Notes: generated by a model not told the origin, from the letters alone. 64,000 bases of DNA from DATBJJ01 sp963750915 (GCA_963750915.1 CAVVSF010000005.1:248001-312000), one strand, 5' to 3'. Positions 33,181 through 42,244 are shown, counted from the first letter of the stretch. Made by a program: numbers and translations.

Positions 33181-33696
33181 TCAGCTGCGCTTGCGGGTCG
33201 ATGGCTGGGCGCGGGATCCGACGACCGGGGCAGCTGTCTTGGAACCAATCAGTTCGCGGACCTGATCGAGAAAATAGTCCAGCTCGAACGGCTTGTTGAT
33301 GACGGCGACCGTCGAGCGCACGCGGACCGCCGGGTGGGCGGTGACGATCATGGCCGCGGCGCCATTGATCCGGTCGAGCCGGACCGCCTCCTCCAGCATC
33401 CAGGCGCCGGTTCCTCCGGGCATGGCGTAGTCAGTGAGGATGAGGTCGAAGGACTCGCGTCCGAGACGCTCGAGGCCATCCTTCGCGTTGGCGGCCTCGA
33501 TCACGCGATAACCCTCGATTTCGAGCGCCGTCGCGAGCATCCGCCGGACGTCTTCCTGGTCCTCGACCACGAGAATCCGCGGAACTTCACGTCTGGAAGC
33601 GGGTTGGCTGCCGGACTGCCGCGCTGACCCGCCGGCGGTCGTACCGCCTGGTTTCAGCCGCAAGCCGTTGGCCTGGCTCTTTGCCCGCGCATCCAT
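33181..33696 (-). CDS. Single-domain response regulator (receiver only)
   Basis: 171 residues from the ATG at 33696; longer in-frame starts (up to 33963) would overlap the SDR gene and add a low-complexity head. The receiver domain (about 40-160) has ILVVEDQEDV (acidic pair E45/D46), phospho-acceptor D89 in LILTDYAMPGG, and K134 in VINKPFE. There is no output domain. The C-terminus is a basic tail (PSTRKRS). It is convergent with the aminotransferase gene ending at 33156. No kinase is adjacent; the orphan hybrid kinase at 62530 is one of several possible partners. Confidence 0.85.
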   Translation of the reverse strand: MDARAKSQANGLRLKPGGTTAGGSARQSGSQPASRREVPRILVVEDQEDVRRMLATALEIEGYRVIEAANAKDGLERLGRESFDLILTDYAMPGGTGAWMLEEAVRLDRINGAAAMIVTAHPAVRVRSTVAVINKPFELDYFLDQVRELIGSKTAAPVVGSRAQPSTRKRS

Positions 33697-33832
33697 TGGG
33701 TCGCCTGCTACCGAAGCGGAGGCGCCGCCTACCACATGATGCGTAGACACTTCGCCTCTGTTGTTGCTCTCAGGTGAGATCGGAGCAAGCTCCTTGCCGA
33801 TTGAACTTGTGAGAAAAACGGCTGGGGTTGGG

Positions 33833-34573
33833 TCAGCGGACGTGGCGTCCGCCGTCGACGCGGATGGTCTCCCCGGTGACGAAGTTGCTCTCCAGCAGGA
33901 ACAAAACGGCGGTGACGATCTCGTCTTCGCCGCCCCACCGGCCAAGGGGGGTGGCGGCTTCAACCGCTTTCAGCTCGTCCGCTCCGGTGTCCGGGGGAGC
34001 GAGGATTGGTCCCGGGGCAATGGCGTTGACGAGGATCTGGTGCTCGGCCAGCTCCAGCGACAGCGCCTCGGTCAGGCCGATGACCGCACGCTTCGCAACG
34101 TAATACGGCACGTAGTCCTTGTAGCGCGGCCGGCCGCTTGCCGCCACCCAGTCGCTGAAGGTGATGACCCGGCCGCCACCGGCCCGCGTCATGTGCGGCA
34201 CGGCGGCGCGAGCGCAGAGAAAGGCCGCCTTCAGATCGACGGCCAGCGCAGCGTCCCATTCCGCTTCGCCGGCATCGGCAAGCGGCACCGAGCGGTAGCG
34301 CGAGGCCATGTGAATCAGGACGTCGAGGCGGCCGAGCGCCGCCGCCGCGCGATCGACGAGCGGCGCGCACTCATCGCCGCGGGAGAGATCCGCCTGGAGC
34401 AATTCGGCGCGGCGTCCCGCTGCCCGCACCGCGACGGCCGTCTCTTCGGCTTCCGCGCTCGAACGGTTGTACGACAACGCGACGTCCATGCCGCGCCGCG
34501 CCAGCGCGCCGGCGACGGTGCCGCCGATCCGCCGGCCGCCCGTGATGAGGACTGTCTTGTTCGCGAGATCCAG
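33833..34573 (-). CDS. SDR-family oxidoreductase lacking a canonical start codon
   Basis: A short-chain dehydrogenase of about 247 residues. The dinucleotide-binding motif VLITGGRRIGGTVAGALA (TGxxxGxG-type) and the catalytic Y-x-x-x-K (PYYVAKRAV) are present, along with APGPI and TGETIRVDGGR. The first ATG in frame is at 34489, but this would delete the nucleotide-binding loop. Upstream of the motif, the only possibilities between it and the in-frame DoxX stop (TGA, 34586-34588) are CTG at 34573 or ATT at 34576, behind AAGGGG. The call uses CTG. A single-base indel creating a false frame, or read-through of the TGA giving a DoxX-SDR fusion, are alternatives. The product is probably a 3-oxoacyl-ACP-reductase-like enzyme; the substrate is unknown. 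Confidence 0.8.
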   Translation of the reverse strand: MDLANKTVLITGGRRIGGTVAGALARRGMDVALSYNRSSAEAEETAVAVRAAGRRAELLQADLSRGDECAPLVDRAAAALGRLDVLIHMASRYRSVPLADAGEAEWDAALAVDLKAAFLCARAAVPHMTRAGGGRVITFSDWVAASGRPRYKDYVPYYVAKRAVIGLTEALSLELAEHQILVNAIAPGPILAPPDTGADELKAVEAATPLGRWGGEDEIVTAVLFLLESNFVTGETIRVDGGRHVR

Positions 34574-34585
34574 AATCGTCCCCTT

Positions 34586-35080
34586 TCACACCTTGCCGGC
34601 ACGCAGCCTTGCCCGTCCCGCCGCCTGGGTTTCGGCTTCGCGGAGGCGGTAGTGATCGAACGACAACGCCCCCGGTCCGCTGACGATCAGCGATGCCAGC
34701 GCCGCCACCAGCACGAGGTTGAACTCGAAGCCGTGGCCGATCCCTGGCGCGTTCGTCCAGTTCAGGAAGAAGCCGTTCGCGGCGTGCACCTTCCACACCG
34801 CGACGAGCATGTTGACGATCAGCGCGGCTGACGCGATCAGCGTGAATGCGCCGGCAATCAGGAGCAGGCCGCCGCAGAACTCGACGAGGCCGACGAGGAG
34901 CGCGAGCGCATACGGGGGCGTCAGTCCGAGCTGCGCGAAGAAGCTCGCGGTGCCGGAGACGCCGCCGCCGTTCCACACCCCGAACAGCTTCTGTGCTCCA
35001 TGAGCGGCAAACACGACGCCGACGGCGGCGCGGACGATGAGAGGAGCGAAGGAGGCCATCCCAGGGCTCCATTCTGTCAT
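34586..35080 (-). CDS. DoxX family membrane protein
   Basis: 164 residues, four predicted transmembrane helices, with the DoxX hallmarks VVFAAHGAQKLFG at about residue 25 and TFFAQLGLTPP-like segments (ASFFAQLGLTPP). The ATG at 35059 (MASFAPLIV) is an alternative start. DoxX proteins are membrane partners in quinone or sulfur redox systems, often of unknown role. Its TGA stop is in the same frame as the SDR gene 12 bases on. The start region shares its upstream space with the divergent class V aminotransferase. Confidence 0.85.
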   Translation of the reverse strand: MTEWSPGMASFAPLIVRAAVGVVFAAHGAQKLFGVWNGGGVSGTASFFAQLGLTPPYALALLVGLVEFCGGLLLIAGAFTLIASAALIVNMLVAVWKVHAANGFFLNWTNAPGIGHGFEFNLVLVAALASLIVSGPGALSFDHYRLREAETQAAGRARLRAGKV

Positions 35081-35130
35081 CGTTCCGCCGGCGAAATACA
35101 GTATCCTCGGGGCCTTCCGAAGGAGCAGCG

Positions 35131-36414
35131 ATGGTGAGCCGGCGAGGGTTCCTGCGCGTCACGGGTGCGACCGCCGTGGCGACGTTCACCGATGCGAGCC
35201 TGGCCCGCGCGCAGGGCGCGTCGGCCCGCGTCGAAGGCCAGCCTGCGGCCGCCGTCGCGGCCGACGAAACCTACTGGCGCGAGATCCAGCAGGCCTTCAC
35301 GCTCGACCGGACCATCATCAACCTCAACAACGGCGGCTGCTGTCCCAGCCCGCGCGTCGTGCACGAGGCGCTCAAGCGCTATCTCGACATCTCCAACCAG
35401 GCGCCCGTGTATCACATGTGGCAGATCCTCGAGCCCAACATCGAGAGCGTGCGGCGGCGGCTCGCCGCCGAGTTCGGCTGCGACGCCGAGGAGCTGGCGA
35501 TCACGCGCAACGCCAGCGAGGCGCTGCAGATCGCGCAGCTCGGCATCGACCTCCGCAAGGGCGACGAGGTGGTGACGACCAACCAGGACTACGGCCGCAT
35601 GCTCGACACCTGGGATCAACGGGCGCGGCGCGACGGCGTCGTCGTCAAGAAGGTCTCGTTCCCGGTACCGCCGCCGTCGATGGACGTTCTCGCCGAGCGG
35701 CTGATCGCCGCGCTGACGCCGGCGACGAAAGTGCTGCACTTCTGCCACATCACGAACCTGACCGGCCAGATCTTCCCGGTCAAACGCGTCTGCGACGAGG
35801 CTCGATCGCGCGGCATCAAGACCATCGTCGACGGCGCGCACGCCTTCGCCCACTTTCCCTACAAGGCGTCGGATCTCGGCTGCGATTATTACGGCACCAG
35901 CCTGCACAAGTGGCTGCTGGCGCCGATCGGCACCGGCTTCCTCTACGTGCGGCGGGAGAACATCGAGTCGCTCTGGCCGCTGACGCCGGCGGCGGCGGCC
36001 AGGCAGGGGGACATCCGCAAGTTCGAGGAGATCGGCACTCACCCGGCCGCCAACCACAACGCCATCGCCGAGGCGATGACGTTCCACCAGGGCATCGGCA
36101 TCGAGCGCAAGGCGGCGCGGCTGCGCTATCTCCGCGATCGCTGGGCGAAGCGGCTCGCCGCGAACCCGAAGATCAAGCTGCAGACGAACCTCGACCCGGC
36201 GCACTCGTGCGCGATCGGCACGGTACAGATCACAGGCGTGCCGACGCCGAAGCTGGTGGCACGCCTGTGGGAGACGTGGCGCATCATCGCCACGCCGATC
36301 GTCCACGCCGAGTACGAAGGGGCGCGGATCACGCCGAACGTCTACACGACCGTCGAGGAGGTCGACACCTTCGCCGCGGCGATGGAGGAGATTGCGGCCA
36401 AAGGTGTGGCGTAG
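35131..36414 (+). CDS. Tat-exported class V aminotransferase-fold protein
   Basis: 427 residues, with AAGGAG 7 bases before the ATG. The N-terminus is a twin-arginine signal (SRRGFLRVTGATA). The core is a cysteine desulfurase/isopenicillin-N-epimerase-like PLP fold. It has NGGCCPSPRVVHEAL early, THxTNLTGQ-like HITNLTGQIF, the aspartate in VDGAHAFAHF, and K260 in GTSLHKWLLAPIG as the PLP lysine. Export of a PLP enzyme requires folding with cofactor before transport, which the Tat system allows. It is convergent with the M16 peptidase gene: stop at 36414, next stop at 36415, with no gap. Confidence 0.88.
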   Translation: MVSRRGFLRVTGATAVATFTDASLARAQGASARVEGQPAAAVAADETYWREIQQAFTLDRTIINLNNGGCCPSPRVVHEALKRYLDISNQAPVYHMWQILEPNIESVRRRLAAEFGCDAEELAITRNASEALQIAQLGIDLRKGDEVVTTNQDYGRMLDTWDQRARRDGVVVKKVSFPVPPPSMDVLAERLIAALTPATKVLHFCHITNLTGQIFPVKRVCDEARSRGIKTIVDGAHAFAHFPYKASDLGCDYYGTSLHKWLLAPIGTGFLYVRRENIESLWPLTPAAAARQGDIRKFEEIGTHPAANHNAIAEAMTFHQGIGIERKAARLRYLRDRWAKRLAANPKIKLQTNLDPAHSCAIGTVQITGVPTPKLVARLWETWRIIATPIVHAEYEGARITPNVYTTVEEVDTFAAAMEEIAAKGVA

Positions 36415-37908
36415 TTATTTCACCAGCTTGCCGTCGGCGTCGTAGATCTCGAGCGTGCCCTTCTTCTGCATGATCTCGGTGATCTTGCCGGCATCACCCA
36501 CCGCGACGATCTGCAGCCGCGCCGGGTCCCAGTACTTCGCCGCCGCCGCCTGCGCCTGGGCCGGCGTCACCGCGCTGATCTTCGCCGGATAGGTATCCCA
36601 GTAGTCGGCCGGCAGGTTGTAGAGCCAGTTCTGCACGTAGTAGCCGAGCATCTGCTCCGGCGATTCGAGCGACAGCGCAAACCCGGCGACGATCGAACGC
36701 TTGGCGTCGTTCAGCTCTTTCTCCGTCACCGCCGTCGTCCGCATCGCAGCGATGTCGCCGAGGAGATCGGTCAGCGCCGGATCGGTGACGTCGGTGCGAA
36801 CGCTGGTGTTGGCCGACCACTGGCCGCGGAACTGCGTCGCCGAGAAGTTGCTACCGACGCCGTAGGTGTAGCCCTTCTCTTCGCGCAGGTGGCGGAAGAG
36901 GCGTCCCATCGGTCCGCCGAGGACACGATTGACGACGGTCAGCGGGATGAAATCGGGATCGGTTCGCGCGATCGACTGCGTCCCCACCGCCAGGCTGGTC
37001 TGGACCGAGCCGGGGCGGCCGACGAGATACACCTTCGCCGGCCCCATCGCCTGGGGATCGGTGACGGCCGGCTTCGCCGTTCCCGCGTTCTTCCATGCTG
37101 CGAGCTTCGTCTCCGCGAGCTTGCGCGCCTCCGCGATGGTGATGTCGCCGGCGAACGCCAGGAGCGCGTGATCCGGCACCAGCCGGGTGCGGTGCCATTC
37201 GACCATAGCTTCGCGCGTGATGGCGTCGAGGGTGGCCGGCGTCGCCGAGATGCGGCCGGCCGGATGATCGCCGAACACCACCTTGAGGAAGCGTTCCTGC
37301 GACAGGAACGCCGGCTGGGTTCGCTGCTGCACGAGCCCGGCGCGCGACCGCGTCGCCAACCGCTTCCATTCTTCGGCGGGGAACGACGGGTTCAGCATCA
37401 GGTCGGCCGCCAGATCGAAGAGGCGCGGCAGGTTCTCGCTCAGCGCCCCGCCGGAGACGGTCGCGCCGGTGGCCGAAGGGCTGCTCCCGACGTTGAGGTT
37501 CGCCGCCATCGTCTCGAGATCCTGCGAGATCTGCTGCGACGTCCGCGTCGCGGTGCCCTCGCGCATCATCTGCGCGGCGTAGCCGCTCAGGCCGATCATC
37601 GGCGCCGGGTCGTAGTAGCCGCCCGCGCCGGGTACCAGGATCTGGAACGATACCCTCGGCAGCCGGTGGTCTTCGAGGACCAGCAGTGTCAGGCCGTTCG
37701 CGAGCTTCGCCTGCTGCGGCTTGGGCAGGCTGATCTTCAGGATGTCATTCGAGACCGGCGCCTTGCCCTTGATCACCAGCCCCTCGGCCGGCGGCGGCTG
37801 TCCGCCCTGCGGCATCTGGCCGTGCACGGCAACGCCCGCCGACGCGGCCGCGAGCACTGCGATCGCGGCGCCGAGAAGTCCGCTCGTCTTGCGCATCAGA
37901 GACCGCAT
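36415..37908 (-). CDS. M16-family peptidase-like protein, zinc motif absent
   Basis: 497 residues with a signal peptide (LLGAAIAVLAAASAGVAVHG). The fold is that of M16/pitrilysin domains (ANGLTLLVLEDHRLPRVSFQ, and GPMGRLFRHLREEKGYTYGV in the second domain). The HXXEH zinc motif is missing: the corresponding place reads GLSGYAAQMMREGT. Paired genes with one active and one inactive M16 protein are common in bacteria, the inactive partner forming the chamber. The ATG at 37908 shares one base with the upstream gene's TAA (TAATG), so translation is coupled and the heteromer is likely. Confidence 0.9.
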   Translation of the reverse strand: MRSLMRKTSGLLGAAIAVLAAASAGVAVHGQMPQGGQPPPAEGLVIKGKAPVSNDILKISLPKPQQAKLANGLTLLVLEDHRLPRVSFQILVPGAGGYYDPAPMIGLSGYAAQMMREGTATRTSQQISQDLETMAANLNVGSSPSATGATVSGGALSENLPRLFDLAADLMLNPSFPAEEWKRLATRSRAGLVQQRTQPAFLSQERFLKVVFGDHPAGRISATPATLDAITREAMVEWHRTRLVPDHALLAFAGDITIAEARKLAETKLAAWKNAGTAKPAVTDPQAMGPAKVYLVGRPGSVQTSLAVGTQSIARTDPDFIPLTVVNRVLGGPMGRLFRHLREEKGYTYGVGSNFSATQFRGQWSANTSVRTDVTDPALTDLLGDIAAMRTTAVTEKELNDAKRSIVAGFALSLESPEQMLGYYVQNWLYNLPADYWDTYPAKISAVTPAQAQAAAAKYWDPARLQIVAVGDAGKITEIMQKKGTLEIYDADGKLVK

Positions 37909-39269
37909 TACTCGTCCCCTTTCGCCGGCGCGCCCTTGGGCGTGGTGATCACCACCGTCCGGCCGGTCTTGACCAGGTAGGTCTTCGCGACGCGCTGGAC
38001 GTCAGCCGCCGTCACCTTCGCGATGTTGTCCGCGGTCGTGTTGATCCGGCCCGGCTGATCGTAGAAGAGCGCGTCCTCGCCGAGCGAGATGGCGCGGCCG
38101 AGCGCGTTGCCGAGATTGTTGACCAGCGCGCTGCGGGCGTTGTTCCTCGCCTTCTCGATCTCCCAGTCTTCGATCGGTCCGGCCTTCACCCGCTCGATCT
38201 CGGCGTCGATCGCCGCCTCGAGATCCGCGACCGCCTTCCCCGGCGTCACCGTGCCGACGACACCGAAGAGGCCGGGGCCGCGGCTCTCGCCGGCAAACGC
38301 GCTGACCCCGGTCGACAGCTCTTTCTGCCGCACGATGCTCTCGAAGAAGCGCGACGAGCGGCCGCTCGACAGCACCGTCGCCAGCACCTGCAGCGCATCG
38401 TTGTCGGCATGCGCGCTCGGCGGAATCTTGTAGACCATGTCGATGCGGGTCAGCCGCGCCAGGCCGTCCTCGATCGTCGTCCGGCGCTCCGCCTTCTGTT
38501 CGGGCTCGGCCATGTCGACCTTCGGCGGCGGCGGCTGCGACGGGATCGATTCGAAGTACTTGCGGATCTTCTCCAGCGTCACCGTCACGTCGACGTCGCC
38601 GACGACGCTGAGGACGGCGTTGTTGGGCGCGTAGTAGGTCTTGAAAAACGCGGCGACGTCCTCGACCGTCGCGGCCCCGAGGTCTTCCATCGAACCGATG
38701 ACCGAATGCTTGTAGGCAAAGTTCTCGTAGGCGAGCTCGTCGCGCACCTCGAACGTCTTGCCGTACGGCTGGTTGTCGACGCCGAGCCGGCGCTCCTCCT
38801 GCACCGCGTTGCGCTGGTTGTCGAGGTTGGCCTTGGTGATGTCGAGCGACCGCATCCGGTCGGCTTCGAGGAAAAGCGCGAGATCGAGCTGGTTGGCCGG
38901 CAGCACCTCGTAATAGAGGGTGCGATCCTTGTTGGTGGTGCCGTTCATCGAGCCGCCGTTGGCGAAGATGAGATGCGGGTGCTCCAGCGCGCCGACGTTC
39001 TCCGAGCCCTTGAACATCATGTGCTCGAAGAGGTGGGCGAAGCCGGTGCGGCCCTTGCGCTCGTCGCGCGAGCCGACGTCGTAGTTGACGGCGACGGCGG
39101 CGACCGGCGCGGCGCGGTCGGCCGAGATGATGACGCGCAGGCCGTTCTTCAGCCTGGTGTCGGTGAACTCGATCTTCTTTATCGCGCGCGGCTGGGCGGA
39201 CACGACGCCGAAGCCTGCGACGACCGTCAGGGCGGCGACAGCCAGGCGTCGCCGGGTGCGCTGCTTCAT
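37908..39269 (-). CDS. M16-family zinc metallopeptidase, active subunit
   Basis: 453 residues from the ATG at 39269, which has GAGGTG upstream; longer in-frame starts precede the signal peptide. The signal segment is LAVAALTVVAGFGVVSA. The inverted zinc motif H79-L-F-E82-H83 (HXXEH) sits in GFAHLFEHMMFKGSE, and the downstream glutamate ligand lies in LALFLEADRMR. This is an insulinase/processing-peptidase type enzyme, probably periplasmic, acting on short peptides. It forms a translationally coupled pair with the inactive M16 subunit at 36415. Both C-terminal halves have the expected R/Y motif region. Confidence 0.92.
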   Translation of the reverse strand: MKQRTRRRLAVAALTVVAGFGVVSAQPRAIKKIEFTDTRLKNGLRVIISADRAAPVAAVAVNYDVGSRDERKGRTGFAHLFEHMMFKGSENVGALEHPHLIFANGGSMNGTTNKDRTLYYEVLPANQLDLALFLEADRMRSLDITKANLDNQRNAVQEERRLGVDNQPYGKTFEVRDELAYENFAYKHSVIGSMEDLGAATVEDVAAFFKTYYAPNNAVLSVVGDVDVTVTLEKIRKYFESIPSQPPPPKVDMAEPEQKAERRTTIEDGLARLTRIDMVYKIPPSAHADNDALQVLATVLSSGRSSRFFESIVRQKELSTGVSAFAGESRGPGLFGVVGTVTPGKAVADLEAAIDAEIERVKAGPIEDWEIEKARNNARSALVNNLGNALGRAISLGEDALFYDQPGRINTTADNIAKVTAADVQRVAKTYLVKTGRTVVITTPKGAPAKGDE

Positions 39270-39359
39270 GGGGGACACCTCGTTGGAGGGAGGATAGCCG
39301 ACTGCCGCGGCCACTGCCAGCGCCGTGGGTTCGGGGCTCAGGGCTGTAGGGCTCAGGGC

Positions 39360-39971
39360 TCAGAAGTAGACGGTGGCGCCGACGGTCCACATCGATCCGC
39401 CGTACGACGGCAGGAACCTGCCCAGAACCCCGCCGCCAAGAATCCCGCCTCCGTCGTCGTCATCATCGTCGTCGTCGCCGTTGAAGTCGAGGAAGGTATA
39501 GCGATAGTCGCCGTGGAAGCCGAAGTTGCGCCCGGCGCGAATCTCGGCGCCGATTCCCGCGTGCCAGCCGAACTCGGTCGTCGAGAGGTCGTCGAGGACG
39601 CCGTCGTCTTCGAACGGCTCGATGCTCGTCCTGTACCAGCCGGGCCCGCCGAGCACGTATGGACGGAAGCTGCCGCCGGCCATGTACATGAGCATCGAGG
39701 TCTGTATCGGCGTCTGCTTCACGCGCTGGTTGAGCAGCTCGAGCTCCTCGCTGCGGCGATCGAGCGCGACCTCGAGCGCCATGCGCTGGCCGAGACCGAG
39801 CCGAATATGGCCGCCCCAGAACCGCACCGCGTCGTCGTCACCGTTGACATCCCGTCGAACCATGGACATGCGGCCGCCGATGCCGAAGCCCTGGGCGGCG
39901 CAGGGGGTCGCGACCATCAGCAGCAGCGCCACTGAAAGGCCGCGGTACACACTCCGGACACTGGGACGCAT
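39360..39971 (-). CDS. Small outer-membrane beta-barrel protein with acidic loops
   Basis: About 203 residues from the ATG at 39971 (39983 also possible). A signal peptide (YRGLSVALLLMVATPCAAQ) leads to an eight-strand OmpA/porin-like barrel pattern (SFRPYVLGGPGWYRT, GFHGDYRYTF), with a final WTVGATVYF ending in Phe. Two loops carry calcium-loop-like sequence: DVNGDDDAV near residue 43 and DFNGD followed by eight Asp in all, then GGGILGGG. The Asp run is a (GAC/GAT)8 codon tract at 39453-39476. I infer cation binding. The function is unknown. It lies upstream of, but is not clearly cotranscribed with, other envelope genes. Confidence 0.8.
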   Translation of the reverse strand: MRPSVRSVYRGLSVALLLMVATPCAAQGFGIGGRMSMVRRDVNGDDDAVRFWGGHIRLGLGQRMALEVALDRRSEELELLNQRVKQTPIQTSMLMYMAGGSFRPYVLGGPGWYRTSIEPFEDDGVLDDLSTTEFGWHAGIGAEIRAGRNFGFHGDYRYTFLDFNGDDDDDDDDGGGILGGGVLGRFLPSYGGSMWTVGATVYF

Positions 39972-40226
39972 CGATACGGGCATAGTCGGGGTATCGACCC
40001 GCGTCGGGCTGAACTTTATGGCTGGGGCGAGTCGGAGGAGGTGGCAAAACGAAAGTGTTGCCGCCGACCGGAGGCGGAACGCGAAGCACCCTGCGAAAGT
40101 GCTGACGTTAATCATGGACACCGATACCGGACCAGCCCGGTACGGCCCCCAGCGATCCGCCCCCGGTCGAGGGCAACACTGTCGTGTCGAAGAAAACCTT
40201 GCTGGTGGAAACCGTTGAGCCACCGG

Positions 40227-40258
40227 CGCGGAACCCTGGACGGGAACAGGGTTCCGCG
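40227..40258 (-). terminator. 12-bp stem hairpin after the OmpA lipoprotein gene
   Basis: CGCGGAACCCTG and its exact complement CAGGGTTCCGCG enclose an 8-base loop. The hairpin starts 18 bases beyond the stop of the leftward gene at 40276. There is no U-run, so termination is probable but not proven. Together with the flanking bases, 39984-40275 is a gene-free gap that also holds the upstream region of the barrel protein. Confidence 0.5.
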
Positions 40259-40275
40259 GGGTGGCAGCTGATTGC

Positions 40276-40941
40276 CTAGGCGATCACCTTGATGACAACG
40301 CGGCGATTCTGGGCGCGACCATCGCGGGTCTTGTTCTCGCCCACCGGCTTCTCTTCGCCGTAGCTGATCACGTTGATCTTGTGGAGCGGCACCTGGTGCG
40401 TTTCGTAGAGGTAGCGCTTCACGTTCTCGGCGCGGTCGAGGCCGAGCTTGTAGTTGATGTCCTTAGGACCAGTGTTATCGGTGTGGCCTTCGATCTCGAT
40501 GTAGGCGCCGTTCGGGTTGGCCTTCAGCTGCGAGACCAGCTGATCGAGCTCGGGACCGACGTTCTCGGGCACCGCCGCCTGACCGAACTTGAAGTTGCCC
40601 TTCTCTTCGTTGAGGACGACCTCATAGACGATCCGCTTCGAAGCCTTCTCGATCGCGTCAGCGCGGGTGTTGACCGCCGCCGCCGCGGTATTGGCCTGCG
40701 CGGCCTGCTGCCCAGCTGTCTGAGCCTTCTGATCCGCAGCCGCCGCCGCCTGACCGACTTCGGTGATCTTGGTTTCGTTGGCGCGGGTCCGCTCCTGCGT
40801 CTCTTCGAGTGAGCGCGACAAGGTGTCGACCTTATCGTTGACCTGGCCGACTTCGCCACGCACGAACTTCTTGGTCGCACACGCCGTCGTTCCACCGAGG
40901 GCCAGCGCGAGCAACGGTACCGCCAGCACGACTTTCTTCAT
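40276..40941 (-). CDS. OmpA-family peptidoglycan-associated lipoprotein
   Basis: 221 residues from the ATG at 40941. The signal is followed by a lipobox-like TTAC (GGTTACATKK, atypical -3 Thr). A helical region (about 25-95) with alanine/glutamine heptad-like repeats, such as RANETKITEVGQAAAAADQ, forms a coiled coil. The OmpA domain (about 110-221) carries IEIEGHTDNTGPKDINYKLGLDRAENVKRYL, the peptidoglycan diaminopimelate-binding segment with the conserved Asp and Arg. It links the outer membrane to peptidoglycan. It is a monocistronic unit with a strong hairpin behind it. The VWFA protein gene lies 139 bases upstream on the same strand. Confidence 0.9.
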   Translation of the reverse strand: MKKVVLAVPLLALALGGTTACATKKFVRGEVGQVNDKVDTLSRSLEETQERTRANETKITEVGQAAAAADQKAQTAGQQAAQANTAAAAVNTRADAIEKASKRIVYEVVLNEEKGNFKFGQAAVPENVGPELDQLVSQLKANPNGAYIEIEGHTDNTGPKDINYKLGLDRAENVKRYLYETHQVPLHKINVISYGEEKPVGENKTRDGRAQNRRVVIKVIA

Positions 40942-41080
40942 GATGATCTCTCCTCCGTCTATAACCGGTCTATGAACGTCAATTCCTACAGGTTTGGCGA
41001 TCGCCAAATCCGTGCCGTGCCCCGGGTCCGCGTTGCACCTCTCTCCAGGTCGCGATCCCGGGCCTTGCTTCGCCTGCGGC

Positions 41081-42151
41081 CTACTGCTCGCCGCCTTTCG
41101 TCGTCGTCCGTTTCTCGCCCTGCCTGACCTTGTCTCTCTGCACAGTGTCGGCCGAAGGCGTCGTTCCCCCACCCGCCGTATACCCGCTGCGAGCGCGCAC
41201 CACGTGCTCGCGATCCTTCGCCTTGACTTCGAGCGGCCGCCAGCCGGTGCGCGAAGAAGCTTCGAACGCCAGCATGTACTGGTGCCGCATTTCCGCGACG
41301 ATCTGCCGCGCCGCGATGCTCGTGTGCGCCGGCGCGATCGCGATGAAGATGTCTCCGCCGGTCCACCGCGCGAGATCCGTGAGCCCGCTGCTCATCGCGC
41401 CGGTGCCGTAGTCGCTGTTACGCGGATCGTCCACCGGCGACATCACGGCCATGATGTAGACCGGGATGTCGATGCTGCTGGCGATCCCCGAGACTTCCGG
41501 CGCCGTCAGCCGGCTCTTCGTATCGATGCCATCGGTGATGACGACGATGGCCGTGCGTTGCGGCACCCGGCCTTCGCTCGTCGCCGTTGCCGCCACGACT
41601 TTGGCGGTCTCGGCGATGGCGTCGTAAAGCGACGTCTGTCCAAACGGCTGCTCGATGTTGTCGACCTTGCCCTCCAGCCCCTTGAAGTCGCGGGTGAAGC
41701 CGGCGACCTTGTCGAGCTGGGTGTCGAAGGCGAACATCGCGGCTTCGTCACCCGCCTGCAGCGAGCTGAAGATGTGCCGCGCCGCCTGCTTGGCGTCGAC
41801 CGACTTGGTCCCCACCCGCATGCTTCCACTGATGTCAAAGAGCACCGCGACCCGAACCGGCCCGTTCGCTTCCTGGTTGAACCCGATAATCGGCCGCCGC
41901 TCGCCTCCCTCCATGACCATGAAGTCGTCGCGGGAGAGATCGGACACGAACCGGCCTTTTTTGTCGCGCACTACCGCGGTCACCGAAACCAGGTCGACCG
42001 CCGACTTGAACCGGACCGTCGGTTCCTGTGCCGCCGGCGGCGTCGGCGCGACCGGCGGCGGCGCCGGTGGTGTCTGGGCCACCGCGGCTCCGGACCCGAG
42101 GACCGTGGCCGCAACGGCTGAGGCGGCGAGAACGGCCAGGCGCCTCAGCAT
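41081..42151 (-). CDS. Secreted VWFA-domain protein (acidobacterial type)
   Basis: 356 residues from the ATG at 42151; a longer start at 42214 exists. The signal peptide (LAVLAASAVAATVLGSGAAVAQ) is followed by a Pro-rich linker. The acidobacterial VWFA-associated region (about 50-100, VSVTAVVRDKKGRFVSDLSRDDF) precedes the VWA domain. MIDAS residues are D106-I-S-G-S (VLFDISGSMRVG), T in GQTSLYDA, and D in ITDGIDTKS. The C-terminus is basic and Lys-rich. Such proteins are expanded in Acidobacteriota; the function is unknown, perhaps cell-surface adhesion or complex assembly. It is divergent from the AlaA-like aminotransferase. Confidence 0.85.
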   Translation of the reverse strand: MLRRLAVLAASAVAATVLGSGAAVAQTPPAPPPVAPTPPAAQEPTVRFKSAVDLVSVTAVVRDKKGRFVSDLSRDDFMVMEGGERRPIIGFNQEANGPVRVAVLFDISGSMRVGTKSVDAKQAARHIFSSLQAGDEAAMFAFDTQLDKVAGFTRDFKGLEGKVDNIEQPFGQTSLYDAIAETAKVVAATATSEGRVPQRTAIVVITDGIDTKSRLTAPEVSGIASSIDIPVYIMAVMSPVDDPRNSDYGTGAMSSGLTDLARWTGGDIFIAIAPAHTSIAARQIVAEMRHQYMLAFEASSRTGWRPLEVKAKDREHVVRARSGYTAGGGTTPSADTVQRDKVRQGEKRTTTKGGEQ

Positions 42152-42244
42152 GCGCTCAGCTATTCCAAAGAGCCTGCCATGGCTGTAAGTCTTTCCATAT
42201 GAGTTGGATAACATAGCTGTCGACCCTCGAAACCCGCCAAAAAC

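Noticed and set aside
36415..37908. M16 protein without HXXEH taken as a broken gene
   Set aside because: An inactive M16 partner coupled to an active one (37908-39269) is a normal arrangement; the gene is otherwise intact.
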